A stretch of 64,000 nucleotides of DNA from Nonomuraea candida (lineage in GTDB: Bacteria; Actinomycetota; Actinomycetes; Streptosporangiales; Streptosporangiaceae), in NCBI RefSeq assembly GCF_000725485.1, contig NZ_JOAG01000036.1:148121-212120 (forward strand), in the 5' to 3' direction. The notes under the pieces are model-generated. The model saw nothing but the letters and a program-made list of their open reading frames with translations, searched no databases and was not told where the DNA came from. Below, in pieces: positions 55,090-64,000 of this stretch; the first letter of the stretch is position 1, and each line of letters starts with the position of its first letter. A program made the position numbers and the translations under genes.

Positions 55090-55410
55090 AACGGCGTGGG
55101 TCGTCGTTCCGGAATCCGGCCAGATGGATGTTGCTCCCGGGGTCAGCGGGAGCCCGCTGCTGGAGTCCAGCACCACGCGGCGGCCCAGGGGCTCGCGCAG
55201 CGTGACGCCGATCCGGTCGATCTTCCCCATCGCGTCGCAGAAATCCACGTCGTCCCGCCGGACGTCGACGTCCACGCCCACCACTCCGGCCGTCTCGTGG
55301 ACGCGCGAGCCGTACGTCGTGTCGCAGGCGCCGTGCAGATGGCTCAGCCGGAGATCGGTCGGCGCGCGCACCTCGTAGGTCTCCACCTGTACCACTTCAA
55401 AACGTCGTCG
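55090..55410 (-). other. Unassigned coding fragment in the gap before the IS3-like remnant
   Basis: The 54989-55467 gap holds no complete gene. Within it the minus strand from about 55405 reads VVQVETYEVRAPTDLRLSHL, HGACDTTYGSRVHETAGVVG, DVDVRRDDVDFCDAMGKIDR and IGVTLREPLGRRVVLDSSSG. The codon third positions and amino-acid pattern look like a genuine protein. It has no clear start and is bordered by transposon sequence on one side, so it is probably a broken gene. I do not recognise the family. Confidence 0.4.
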
Positions 55411-55467
55411 CAGGGGGCTTGACCTGCAGATCGACCTGAGGTGCCGGCTCAGGCAAGATCGGTTCTT

Positions 55468-56097
55468 GTGTCTCTTCGTCTCCTCTACCTGATCGTGATC
55501 CGGGTGTTCGGCTGGCTGGTGCTGCCAGGCCGCAGCGAGGCAGTCAAGGACATCGAGATCATGATGCTTCGGCATGAAGTGGCGGTACTACGGCGTCAGG
55601 TCGTCCAGCCAAAGCCGGGCTGGGCCGATCGAGCGGTCCTGGCCGCTCTGGCGCGGCTCTCATCGCCTGGACTGAGTGCTCACCGGCTGGTGGCGCGCCT
55701 GGCGCAAGAGAATCCGGACTGGGGATACCGTCGGGTGCACGGTGAACTCGTCCGGCTCGGCTATCAGGTCAGTGAGGCGACCGTACGACGGATCCTCCGC
55801 AGTCGGCGCTCAGGTCCAGCTCCCCGAGACGCTGATACCTCGTGGAGGATCTTCCTGCGCGCCCAGGCGCAAGGCCTGCTGGCCGTTGATTTCTTCCACG
55901 TCGACACGATTTCCTTGAGACGGCTGTACGTACTGTTCGTGATGGAGATCGCCACCCGGCGCGTTCACATCCTCGGGGTGACCGCCCACCCGACCGGAGC
56001 GTGGACGTTCCAGCAGGCCCGCAACCTGCTCATGGACCTCGGCGATCGCATCGGTTTCTTCCGCTTCCTCATCCGCGACCGAGATACCAAGTTCACC
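55468..56097 (+). pseudogene. IS3-like integrase-core transposase, truncated
   Basis: From GTG 55468: [92 protein letters not shown] and [10 protein letters not shown]. It lacks an internal segment between the LSAHRLV region and RLAQENPDW (the linker around AWHRRLI in the relative at 21-22 kb). It ends after the second catalytic Asp; the Glu region and C-terminus are lost. The IS1182 left end lies 20 bp further on, so that insertion or an associated deletion probably removed the rest. Confidence 0.85.
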
Positions 56098-56116
56098 AAG
56101 GGGTGGCGTCTTCGGA

Positions 56117-57886
56117 GGACACTGTTGGCGAATTGGCCAAAGAGCCCAGGCTGATCAGTCCGCCGAGCGCACGATGAGTGCATCCACCAGCATCGTGAAG
56201 GCTGATCAAGATGTCGCTTCATCCCCGTGTCCCGGGCGAGATCCCCGCTCAGACGGAACTGATCGCCCACCGCGCCTTCCCCAAAGGCTGCCTGTGCATG
56301 CGTCTGCGTGACGCGCTCGGCCCGCTGTTCGCCGACCAGGACTTCCTCGACTTGTTCCCGCAGCGCGGCCGGCCTGCCTGGCCCCCACACCAGCTCGTGA
56401 TCGTCTCGGTCCTGCAGTTCCTGGAGAATCTCTCCGACCGCCAGGCGGCAGCCGCCGTCCGCGCCCGTATCGACTGGAAATATCTGCTCGGGCTGGAGCT
56501 GACCGATCCGGGATTCGATCACTCCCTGCTGAGCGAGTTCCGCGACCGCCAACTCGCCGGCACCGACCCGGAACACCTGCTGGACCTGGTCCTGGACCGG
56601 CTGCGTGAGCATGGCCTGCTGAAGCGGCCGGGCCGGCAGCGCACCGACTCCACTCACGTGCTGGCCGCGATCCGCCGGCTCAACCGGCTGGAAAACGTCG
56701 CTGAACATCTGCGTGCCGCGCTCAACGCCATTGCCACGATCGAACCGGACTGGCTGGCCGCCTGGGTTCCGATGGTCTGGTTCGACCGCTACGCGCGACG
56801 CATCGAGGACTTCCGGCTGCCCCAGGACAAGGCCGGGCGCACCGCGTACGCCGAGCGGACCGGGCACGACGGCCGCACCCTGCTGCAGGCCCTCTACCAC
56901 GCCGATGCGCCCCGCCAACTCCGAGACCTTCCGACCGTGCAGGCGCTGCCAATCACCTGGATCCACCAGTTCGTCACCGACGACGGCGAGATGCACCTGC
57001 GCGATGCCAAGGATCTGCCGCCCTCGCGCCGGCGCAACGCCTCACCCTACGACGACCAGACCCGCCATAGCCTCAAGCGCAGCATCAGCTGGACCGGCTA
57101 CAAGGTCCACTACAGCGAGACCTGCGACACCGACGCACCCCATCTGATCACCCACGTGGCCACCACCGACGCCACCGTCACCGACGTGGAGATGACCGCG
57201 GCCATCCAGAACGCGCTCATCCGCGCCGACCTGGCGCCCCGCGAGCATCTCCTCGACACCGGGCTACATCAACGCCCAGCTCCTGACCACCGCTGCCGGC
57301 CCCGGCGCCACCGAGCTGATCGGGCCGATCCGGCCCGACGTCTCCTGGCAGGCCCAAGCCGGACAGGGCTTCAGCCTGGACGACTTCACCATCGACTGGG
57401 ACGCCGAGCACGCCACCTGCCCACAAGGTCACCGCAGCATCCGCTGGAAACCGCATCGCGGCCGCGCCGGACACCCCGCCATCCACATCGATTTCGACCA
57501 ACGGGACTGCACTCCCTGCCCCGTCCGCGCCCAGTGCACCCGCTCGGCAACCGCCGCCCGCGCCCTGACACTGAGCACCCGCGACGAGCACGAGAGCATA
57601 CGGCGAGCCCGTCAAGCGCAATCCACCACCGCGTGGCAGCGGCGCTACCAGCAGCGCGCCGGCGTCGAAGCGGTGATCTCCCAAGCCTTACGCTGCTGCG
57701 GCCTGCGACGATCCCGCTACGTCGGCCAGGACAAGACGCACCTGCAACATGTGCTCACCGCCGCAGCCATCAATCTCATCCGCATCGACGCCTGGCTGGC
57801 GGGCACCCCGCTGGCCAAAACCAGGGTCTCACCGTTCGCCCGGCTACGACCGCACTAGATCATCACCGCATTCGCCAACAGTGTCC
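56117..57886 (+). mobile_element. IS1182-family insertion sequence with 17-bp inverted repeats
   Basis: GGACACTGTTGGCGAAT at 56117-56133 is the exact inverse of 57870-57886. The element is 1770 bp and contains one transposase gene, broken by a frameshift. No exact target duplication was recognised. Just beyond the right end, one frame reads GRDRTIRPGVTTLARLVARA, which may be a scrap of a Tn3-type (DUF4158) transposase. Confidence 0.85.
56211..57858 (+). pseudogene. IS1182-family transposase, single-base frameshift
   Basis: ATG 56211 begins SLHPRVPGEIPAQTELIAHR. Family blocks: LFADQDFLDLFPQRGRPAWP, PHQLVIVSVLQFLENLSDRQ, GLELTDPGFDHSLLSEFRDR, the TDSTHVLAAIRRLNRLE catalytic segment and SISWTGYKVHYSETCD. 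At 57261-57263 a GGG appears where GG would keep the frame. Removing one G restores EHLLDTGYINAQLL and continues through CTPCPVRAQCTRS, HESIRRARQAQ and RAGVEAVISQALRCCGLRRS to stop 57858. The intact product would be about 549 aa. Confidence 0.88.
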
Positions 57887-57994
57887 ATCTCGGACGCGAC
57901 CGGACGATCCGGCCGGGCGTGACGACCCTGGCCAGGCTGGTGGCCAGGGCCCCGCCATGGTGGGCGGAGGGGCCGTGACCTTCTGGGAGCCGAT

Positions 57995-59299
57995 CTATCC
58001 GAGCACCGGGTAGTTCGCGCGGAACACATTGTGCGGGTCACGGGCCCGCTTGATCTCCCTCAGCCGCGCGAGCGTTCCCTCGGAGAAGGCGTCGGCCGCC
58101 GTCTCTCCGGGGGACAGCAGGGTGTACGGCTTGCGTCCGCTGACGTAGGCGCCCAGGTCGGCGACGACCTCGGCCTGCTTGGTGCGTGTGGCGTCGGCCG
58201 CGTGTGGCAGCCCGAGCCCCAGCAGCCCGAGCAGGTACGGCTCAGCCACCGTGCCGCCGGCCCCGCTGCCCGGCTCGGCGAGCGCCCCACCCAGATGCCG
58301 GATCTGCAGGTTGATGAGCGGTTCGACCGGCTTGGCCAGCAGCAGCTCGACCGCGTCCGCGTCCAGCCCGGTGAGCAACTCCCCGCGGGCGATGGACGGC
58401 GCCGGGTCGGTGGGTTCGGCGGCGATCCTGCCCAGATCGGCGACCGGGACGACGCCACGGTTGTCGAAGACCGCGCCCCCGATCTTGTCCACGCGCATCA
58501 GCAGGTCCTCGCCCCGAGCCGCCTCGCCCCGGTACACCAGGTCCAGCGTCACCATCGGTGGCGCGCCGGGTGGCTGGAGCCGGTTGATCCACACGCTGAG
58601 TTCGCGCGGCGCCTCGGCGGTGATCTCCAGGAACGCGTCGAACACCTCCCTGGTCCGGTGTTCCGGCCAGATCATCCGCCCGCCGTAGAGAGCCGGCGCG
58701 GGATACAGGCCGAGTTCGAGCGCGGTCACCATCGCGAAGTCCCCGCCGCCGCCGCGCAACGCCCAGAACAGGTCGGGGTCGGACTCGGCGGTCACCCGGC
58801 CCGGCTCGCCGTCGGCGTCGACGATGTCGATGGCCCGCACGCTGCCGGAGGCCAAGCCGTACTCGCGGCTGAACCAGCCGACCCCACCGCCCAGGGTATA
58901 GCCAGTGACGCTGACCCCCGGAGCGCTGCCGGACAGGCCGGTCAGGCCCCGTGGACCGGTCGCCGCCAGCACCTGCCCCCACTTCACACCCGCGCCCACC
59001 CGGACCACGCGCTCCTGCGTGCGTACCTCCACCTCGTTCAACCGGCCGGTACGCAACAGGATCATGCCTTCCACATCACCCGAGGCGCCGTGCCCGCTCG
59101 GCTGTGCGGTCACCGTCATACCCATCCGCCGCGCGTGACGCACGAGCGCCGCCACGTCATCGGCATCCGCGGCCTCCGCCACGGCCGCCACCGGCTGCCT
59201 GACGGTCAGATTCCACGCGGTGGCCGCCTGTTCGAAGCCGTCGTCACCGGGCAGGAGCACGCGCCCCTTCAGGACACCGCGCAGGTCGTTGATCGTCAT
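57995..59299 (-). CDS. FAD-binding oxidoreductase, BBE/PCMH type
   Basis: A 434-aa flavoprotein of the berberine-bridge-enzyme-like family. The FAD domain (VRQPVAAVAEAADADDVAAL, then PSGHGASGDVEGMILLRT) has the His for a covalent 8-alpha link in PSGHG at about residue 68. The second attachment site, Cys in bicovalent BBE enzymes, appears as Ser in GSAPGVSVTGYTLGGGVGW, so attachment is probably single. The C-terminal BBE motif ARDPHNVFRANYPVLG is intact. It is the last gene of the hemerythrin/DUF4267 operon. Substrate unknown. Confidence 0.9.
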   Translation of the reverse strand: MTINDLRGVLKGRVLLPGDDGFEQAATAWNLTVRQPVAAVAEAADADDVAALVRHARRMGMTVTAQPSGHGASGDVEGMILLRTGRLNEVEVRTQERVVRVGAGVKWGQVLAATGPRGLTGLSGSAPGVSVTGYTLGGGVGWFSREYGLASGSVRAIDIVDADGEPGRVTAESDPDLFWALRGGGGDFAMVTALELGLYPAPALYGGRMIWPEHRTREVFDAFLEITAEAPRELSVWINRLQPPGAPPMVTLDLVYRGEAARGEDLLMRVDKIGGAVFDNRGVVPVADLGRIAAEPTDPAPSIARGELLTGLDADAVELLLAKPVEPLINLQIRHLGGALAEPGSGAGGTVAEPYLLGLLGLGLPHAADATRTKQAEVVADLGAYVSGRKPYTLLSPGETAADAFSEGTLARLREIKRARDPHNVFRANYPVLG

Positions 59300-59337
59300 T
59301 GTCGTCTCCCTTTTCGAGTTGTCAGAGAATGAGGGCG

Positions 59338-59742
59338 TCAGGCGGGCTGCGCGGCGGTCGCCGGGGTGGTGCTGGTCTCGCGGAGGATCAGCAACCCCGT
59401 GACCGCGATCAGCGCCGCGGTCAGGCCGTGGATGCCGAGTGCGGCGGCCGTGGATCCGTGGTGGGCCAGGACGTTGACCATGTCGCCGAACGGGGCGACG
59501 GCCGTCATCAGCAGGACCCAGCCCAACGGGCGGCGGTGGCCTGTCACCAGCAGGATGCCCATGGCCAGGCCCATCGCGATCTCGCGGCTGCCCTTCACGA
59601 TGGAGAAGCCGCTGTCGTCAGAGGGCCAGTTCGCCAGTCCCGGGAAGGTGGTCCCGAGGGGCAGGACGAAGGACAGCCCGAGGTAGAGGGTGAACAGGAC
59701 GACGACGGCGGCCAGGACGGTGTTGAGCTTCTTCAGCGACAT
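59338..59742 (-). CDS. DUF4267 small membrane protein
   Basis: A 134-aa four-helix membrane protein: LNTVLAAVVVLFTLYLGLSF, then SREIAMGLAMGILLVTGHRR, LGWVLLMTAVAPFGDMVNVL and GLTAALIAVTGLLILRE. The GSREIAMGL stretch and conserved polar residues fit DUF4267. ATG 59742 has GGAG upstream. It sits 34 bp after the hemerythrin stop and 38 bp before the oxidoreductase start, in one operon. Confidence 0.75.
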   Translation of the reverse strand: MSLKKLNTVLAAVVVLFTLYLGLSFVLPLGTTFPGLANWPSDDSGFSIVKGSREIAMGLAMGILLVTGHRRPLGWVLLMTAVAPFGDMVNVLAHHGSTAAALGIHGLTAALIAVTGLLILRETSTTPATAAQPA

Positions 59743-59776
59743 GGTCGCTCTCCTTGCATGTACGGACGGGCAGGGT

Positions 59777-60415
59777 TCAGCCGCGGACACGGCGGATGTG
59801 GCGGGCGTAGCGAGGGCGGCCGATGACGTGCCAGATGACGCGGGCCGGGGCGGGCAGGCCGCGCAGGACGATGGCGCGCTCGGCCGGGTTCGCGTCCTCC
59901 AGGACGGCGCCGAAGAGCGTGAGCAGGGTGAGCTTGGGCGTGTTGCTCACCAGGTGGTCGCCCAGGGAGGCCCACTCCTGCTCGGTGATGTGCTTGGCGG
60001 CGAGCGGGAGGAGGGTGGCCTCCTCGTCGTCGAGGTGTTGCAGCAGGACCGCGCGGTGCTCGCAGAGGGCGGCCGCCAGGGTGTCGCGCTCGTCGGCCCC
60101 CGCGGTGGCCTCCCAGGCGGGGACCGCGGCGTCCAGCCTGGCCAGGGTGGCCGCGACACGTTCGTGCTGGGCCTGCATGCGCAGGACGACGTCGGCCTCC
60201 AGGTCCACACGGGAAAGCAGGGGTGGCCACAGCAGCTCGTCCTCGCCCTCGTGATGGTTGTGCAGGCCCAGCCGGTAGACGCGGAAGTGGTCGGCGATCA
60301 CCTTGGCGCGAGCGGTGTCACCTGGGGCGACGGCCGCGACAAGCTCCACCAGCAGCCGTGACTCACGGCGGAGCACGCGGTGGACGATCTCCATGTCCTG
60401 GGTGTTGACACTCAT
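59777..60415 (-). CDS. Hemerythrin-domain protein
   Basis: A 212-aa protein with the di-iron helical bundle pattern: DMEIVHRVLRRE (first His), LHNHHEGEDELLWPPL (His-x-x-x-Glu helix), MQAQHERVAATLARLD and LLQHLDDEEATLLPLAAKHI. Hemerythrin-like proteins bind O2, NO or act in redox sensing. The C-terminal 55 residues (VIWHVIGRPRYARHIRRVRG) are an extension common in actinobacterial members. ATG 60415 is used; ATG 60433 is possible. It is divergent from the SARP regulator. Confidence 0.88.
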   Translation of the reverse strand: MSVNTQDMEIVHRVLRRESRLLVELVAAVAPGDTARAKVIADHFRVYRLGLHNHHEGEDELLWPPLLSRVDLEADVVLRMQAQHERVAATLARLDAAVPAWEATAGADERDTLAAALCEHRAVLLQHLDDEEATLLPLAAKHITEQEWASLGDHLVSNTPKLTLLTLFGAVLEDANPAERAIVLRGLPAPARVIWHVIGRPRYARHIRRVRG

Positions 60416-60465
60416 TTGTTCCCGCCTCTTCATCGGTTGCGATGTGTTCAGGCTGCCCTTGGGTG

Positions 60466-60508
60466 TTTGGAAGGGATTTGGAAGGGATTTGGAACGCCCA
60501 CATAAGAT
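60466..60508 (+). promoter_or_regulatory. SARP-type operator: three 11-bp direct repeats plus -10 element
   Basis: TTTGGAAGGGA occurs at 60466-60476 and 60477-60487, and a third copy TTTGGAACGCC at 60488-60498. A -10-like TAAGAT is at 60503-60508. The heptamer TTTGGAA thus repeats exactly every 11 bp, and the last copy ends 8 bp before the -10 element. This is the known geometry of SARP binding sites, where the regulator substitutes for a -35 box. It points to self-activation of the downstream SARP gene, with possible effects on the divergent hemerythrin operon. Confidence 0.75.
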
Positions 60509-60517
60509 GTGAGGATC

Positions 60518-63500
60518 ATGGTCTTCATCCGGGTGCTGGGCTCTCTGGTGGCCGAGGTCGGCGGCGAGCCCGTTCCCCTGGGCGGGCCGCGGCAGCGGGG
60601 CGTGCTGGCATTGCTGGTGGCGGCGCGTGGGCAGGTCGTGCCGACCGACCGGATGATCGAGGACCTGTGGCGCGGGGAGCCGCCCGCGCGGGCGCTGATG
60701 TCCCTGCAGGCGTACGTGTCCAACCTGCGCCGGTTGCTGGAGCCCGGACGTCCGCCGCGCACGCCGGCCCGGCTGCTGGTGAGCGCGGCGCCGGGTTATG
60801 CGCTGCGGCTGCCACCGGATGCGGTGGACGCGTGGCGGTTCGAGGGCCTGCTGGGCCAAGCGCGTACGGACACCGACCCACGCGCCGCGCAGGCTCGGCT
60901 CGCCGAGGCGCTGGGACTGTGGCAGGGACCGGCGTTCGCCGAGGCCGCCGACGAGTCGTGGGCCGCCGCCGAGACCGCCCGGCTGAACGAGCTACGCTTG
61001 GTCGCCACCGAGCTGCACGTCGCGGCGGGTCTGCGCATCGGCGACCCCGCCGCGGTGGTTCCCGAGGCCGAGCGGCTCACCCGCGACGAGCCGCTGCGCG
61101 AGGAGGGCTGGCGGCTGCACGCCTTGGCTCTGTGGAGCAGCGGCCGCCAGGCCGACGCGCTGGCGACGCTCCGCCGCGCCCGCGGCATCCTCGCCGAGGA
61201 GCTCGGGCTCGACCTCGGCCCGGACCTGGTGGCGTTGGAAGAGGCGATCCTCACCCAACGCACGGACGTCCTGCGCGCGTCCGTTCTCCTGCCACCGCCT
61301 GTTGTCCCGCTGCCGCAGACGGTTCCGATCACCGAGACGCCGTTCGTCGGGCGCCAGGAGGAGCTGGCGGCGCTGGCCGGGGCCGCTGCCGAGGCCGCCG
61401 CCGACGGAGCGCGTATCGCCCTTGTCACCGGCGAGGCCGGGCTCGGCAAGTCGACGCTGCTGGAACACCTCGGCAGGCGGCTCGAACGTGACGGGTGGCT
61501 GGTCGCCGTCGGCCACTGTCCCGAGGTCGACAGCGCGCCGCCCGCGTGGGCCTGGGCCGAGGCGCTGAGAGCCGTCGCCGCGTCCACGTCCCCGGGCGAG
61601 TTCGCCGACGATCTCGCGCCGCTGCTCACCGACACCGGGCCGGTGGGCGCCGACGCCACCGCGGGACGGTTCCGCCTGCGTCAGGCGGTGTGGAAGTGGC
61701 TCGCGGCGGTCGCTGCGGAACGCCCGGTCGCCGTCGTGCTGGACGACCTGCACTGGGCCGACGCCGCCACGCTGGAGCTGCTCGGCGGCGGCCTCGGCAT
61801 TCGGGCCCCCGTTCTGGTCGTGGCGGCCTACCGGGCGGACGAGAGCGGGCACCTCACCGAAACGCTGGCCTCACTGGCGCGCGCCACGCCGCTGCGGCTC
61901 GCCCTGCCCGGCCTGGACGATGCGGCCGTCGCGCAGATCGTACGGAATGAGTGTGAGGCCGATGACGAGACCGTCGCCGGAATCGCCGAGCGCACCGGCG
62001 GCAACCCGTTCTATGTGCGGGAGAGCGCGCGGCTGCTGAACGGCGAGGGCGCGCTGGTCGCCCTCTCCGAGGTCCCCGAAGGCGTACGGGACGTGCTGCG
62101 GCGGCGGCTCGCGCGGCTGCCCGAGGCAGGCGTGGCCGTGCTACGACTGGCCGCGGTCGCAGGCCGGGAGAGCTCCGTGGACGTCCTCGTGGACGCCGCC
62201 GACACCGACGAGGACGGGGTGATGGACGCGCTGGACGCGGGCGTGATCGCCGGGCTGCTGAGCGAGCCCGGCCCCGGACGGGTGCGGTTCGTCCACGCCC
62301 TCGTCCGCGACACCCTCGTCGCCGGCGTCAGCCGCCTGCGGGCATCCCGCATGCACGCCCGCATCGCCGCCGCACTGGAAGCCACCGGCGACATCCCGGC
62401 GCTCGCGCACCACTACGCGCGAGCCGGATCCCCCAAGGCCGTCGGCTACTGCCTCCGGGCCGCCGAACTGGCCGAAGCGCGCTACGCCCACGACGTCGCG
62501 GCCGATCTGCTCACCGACGCGGTCGCGAACTCGACCGGCCCGGAGGAACGCGTCGACCTGCATGGCAGGCTGCTGCGGGCGCAGATCCGGGCCGGCGCCT
62601 TGCTTGCCGCGCGCCAGACCCGCCTGCAGGCCGTCGAGTACGCCGAGTCCCTGGGCCGCGACGACTTGGTGATCGCCGCGTTCATGGCCTGGACCGAGCC
62701 GACACCATGGCAGTCCCGCGAGTACGGCACGGTGGACCGACCCATCGTCGACAGGCTGAGCCGCCTGCTCAAGCGTACCGACCTGGCCCCGGAGACACGC
62801 AGCCACCTTCTCGCCGCCTACGCCGAAGAACTGGTCGGCGAGGACGACCCCACCGCCCTGGCGGCGGCCCGCGAGGCGCTCGACCTCGCCACCTCACCCC
62901 GCCTGCGGGCGGCGGCTCTCCAGGTCCTGGTCCGCGGCCACCGCGGCTTGCCCGACCGCGACAACCTCTGCCGCGAACTGGTGGCGATCGGCACCGAGCA
63001 CGACCTGCCCATCTATCGCGTCACCGGGCTGCTCAACCAGGCCAGCGCCGCCGCCGGGGCCAACGATCCGGCCACCATGCGCCGCGCGGCTGTCGAGGCC
63101 CTCGACCTCGCGCGCGCCTACCGGCTGCCCGAGGCGATCGGCGTCGCCGAGGTGGTGCTGGCGACCCTGGCCCTCATCGAGGGCCGGTTCGCCGACGCCG
63201 AACGGCTCTACACCCAGGCCGCCGACGGCATGCGGCGCGCCGGATCCCTGCACGCCGTCGGCTTCCTCGGCCTCGCGCTGGCCGCGATCTGGGTGAACAA
63301 CGGCACGCTCGGCGAGCACCTGGAGGAGGTGCGCGCCTTCCACGAGGCGTTCGGCCCGCTCGCCTCCGACCTGCTGATCCTGGCCCTGCACGCCAACGGC
63401 CTGATCGACGAAGCCCGCCGGGTACGCACCTCGGACCCGATCCGGCCCGACTACTTCTTCACCTTCCTCACGACCGTCCGCGCGATGGCCGCCATCGCCC

Positions 63501-63745
63501 TGGACGACCGCGCCGCTGCCGAAGAGATCTACGCGACGCTGCTTGCGCGCTGGGATGGCCCCCCGCCCGACGTCACGAGCCTGTCCGTGGAGCTGCGCCC
63601 GGTCGCTCACACCCTCGGCGAGCTGGCCGTCTTCCTCGGCCACGACGACGAGGCCGCCGCCCACTTCGCTCAGGCCGTCGCCATCGCCGACCGGTGGAAC
63701 GCGCCTCATTGGGCCGCCGAGGCCCGGTCGCGAACGACCACCTAG
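60518..63745 (+). CDS. SARP-type regulator with AAA ATPase and TPR-like region
   Basis: A 1075-aa regulator of the AfsR/BTAD class. Winged-helix DNA-binding domain at residues 1-95 (VLGSLVAEVGGEPVPLGGPR, DLWRGEPPARALMSLQAYVS, NLRRLLEP); BTAD domain about 97-245 (FEGLLGQART through LGLDLGPDLVALEEAIL); AAA/NTPase domain with GRQEELAAL, Walker A GEAGLGKSTLL (about 305) and Walker B VVLDDLHWAD (about 404); then helical TPR-like repeats to the end. It probably activates transcription through 11-bp-spaced repeats; its own promoter carries three. ATG 60518 is chosen; GTG 60509 is in frame. Confidence 0.92.
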   Translation: MVFIRVLGSLVAEVGGEPVPLGGPRQRGVLALLVAARGQVVPTDRMIEDLWRGEPPARALMSLQAYVSNLRRLLEPGRPPRTPARLLVSAAPGYALRLPPDAVDAWRFEGLLGQARTDTDPRAAQARLAEALGLWQGPAFAEAADESWAAAETARLNELRLVATELHVAAGLRIGDPAAVVPEAERLTRDEPLREEGWRLHALALWSSGRQADALATLRRARGILAEELGLDLGPDLVALEEAILTQRTDVLRASVLLPPPVVPLPQTVPITETPFVGRQEELAALAGAAAEAAADGARIALVTGEAGLGKSTLLEHLGRRLERDGWLVAVGHCPEVDSAPPAWAWAEALRAVAASTSPGEFADDLAPLLTDTGPVGADATAGRFRLRQAVWKWLAAVAAERPVAVVLDDLHWADAATLELLGGGLGIRAPVLVVAAYRADESGHLTETLASLARATPLRLALPGLDDAAVAQIVRNECEADDETVAGIAERTGGNPFYVRESARLLNGEGALVALSEVPEGVRDVLRRRLARLPEAGVAVLRLAAVAGRESSVDVLVDAADTDEDGVMDALDAGVIAGLLSEPGPGRVRFVHALVRDTLVAGVSRLRASRMHARIAAALEATGDIPALAHHYARAGSPKAVGYCLRAAELAEARYAHDVAADLLTDAVANSTGPEERVDLHGRLLRAQIRAGALLAARQTRLQAVEYAESLGRDDLVIAAFMAWTEPTPWQSREYGTVDRPIVDRLSRLLKRTDLAPETRSHLLAAYAEELVGEDDPTALAAAREALDLATSPRLRAAALQVLVRGHRGLPDRDNLCRELVAIGTEHDLPIYRVTGLLNQASAAAGANDPATMRRAAVEALDLARAYRLPEAIGVAEVVLATLALIEGRFADAERLYTQAADGMRRAGSLHAVGFLGLALAAIWVNNGTLGEHLEEVRAFHEAFGPLASDLLILALHANGLIDEARRVRTSDPIRPDYFFTFLTTVRAMAAIALDDRAAAEEIYATLLARWDGPPPDVTSLSVELRPVAHTLGELAVFLGHDDEAAAHFAQAVAIADRWNAPHWAAEARSRTTT

Positions 63746-63864
63746 CCTCGACCGTTCTAGAGGGGCCGGCCCTCTACGCTCGGACCCCTGACTGACCTGC
63801 GGAAACGCGGCAATCGTGGGTGCCGAACCTCGAACCACGGGCACACGCCGAGTGAGATCGCCCG

Positions 63865-64000
63865 TCATTCGTGCACAATCGTGACGTCGGCGACGGTTCG
63901 GGCGAGGGCGCGGATGAGGTCGGTCTCTGTGGCGGTGCGCCAGATGAGGGCCCAGCGGGCGAGCGGGGCGTCGTGGATGGGGACGTAGGCGATGTCGGAG
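63865..64000 (-). CDS. LysR-family transcriptional regulator, 3' end
   Basis: The window cuts this gene. The visible 44 codons read SDIAYVPIHDAPLARWALIW then RTATETDLIRALARTVADV and a stop at 63865. This is the usual end of the LysR substrate-binding domain (the DAPxARW...VWR pattern). Its target cannot be judged here. Confidence 0.75.
   Translation of the reverse strand, partial: SDIAYVPIHDAPLARWALIWRTATETDLIRALARTVADVTIVHE

Overview
The window is high-GC DNA with long overlapping operons, several GTG/TTG starts and actinobacterial families throughout (SARP regulator, Cvn-type histidine kinase with DUF742, ino1, cobD). I read it as part of a chromosome of a filamentous actinomycete. A Nonomuraea/Streptosporangium-like host would fit, but the genus is an inference.

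Left part, 1-20.6 kb: ordinary chromosome. It starts inside a DUF917 gene translationally coupled to a hydantoinase/oxoprolinase-type gene. A complete peptide/opine-type ABC importer follows (lipoprotein, two permeases, two ATPases) with ATGA-type overlaps. Next come a MarR regulator divergent from an MFS exporter, a DUF742/nitrate-sensing kinase pair, an orphan second binding protein paralogous to the first, a papain-like-fold candidate, myo-inositol-phosphate synthase, a serpin with a Gly-Gly-Pro-Ser insert, exonuclease III, a small membrane protein, CobD, a phosphotransferase and a ZIP transporter. The block ends at tRNA-Arg(TCT).

Middle part, 20.6-42 kb: an accessory island. Beside the tRNA lie the C-terminal remnant of a tyrosine integrase and a frameshifted transposase. 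Then comes the most striking content of the window, a Tc (toxin complex) locus. On the minus strand, TcA is encoded by two adjacent genes (2126 and 1066 aa, 16 nt apart), followed by a 713-aa protein with about 14 propeller-type repeats. Divergently, on the plus strand, a single 2500-aa gene encodes a TcB-TcC fusion: SpvB domain, FG-GAP repeats, RHS/YD cocoon, conserved DPAG/DPNG end, and a variable C-terminal cargo with a GH...E nuclease-like motif. By analogy with Tc toxins, TcA would form the pentameric injection channel and TcB-TcC the cocoon that releases the cleaved cargo.

42-50 kb is a graveyard of mobile DNA. It holds an ISKra4 transposase 3' part, a group II intron 3' remnant (maturase C-terminus plus domain V), an IS4 element with perfect 22-bp inverted repeats, and IS110 and ISL3 pseudogenes. 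A cold-shock gene and a DEAD-box RNA helicase sit among them.

50-55 kb holds an unassigned divergent module: a protein with a Lon-protease-like region, one membrane helix and WD40 repeats, facing an operon of three small unknown genes. After more transposon debris (an IS3-like fragment and an IS1182 element with a frameshifted transposase), 58-63.7 kb carries an FAD oxidoreductase / DUF4267 / hemerythrin operon divergent from a large SARP-AAA regulator. That regulator's promoter shows three 11-bp direct repeats placed 8 bp before a -10-like hexamer, the classical SARP arrangement. The window ends in the 3' end of a LysR gene.
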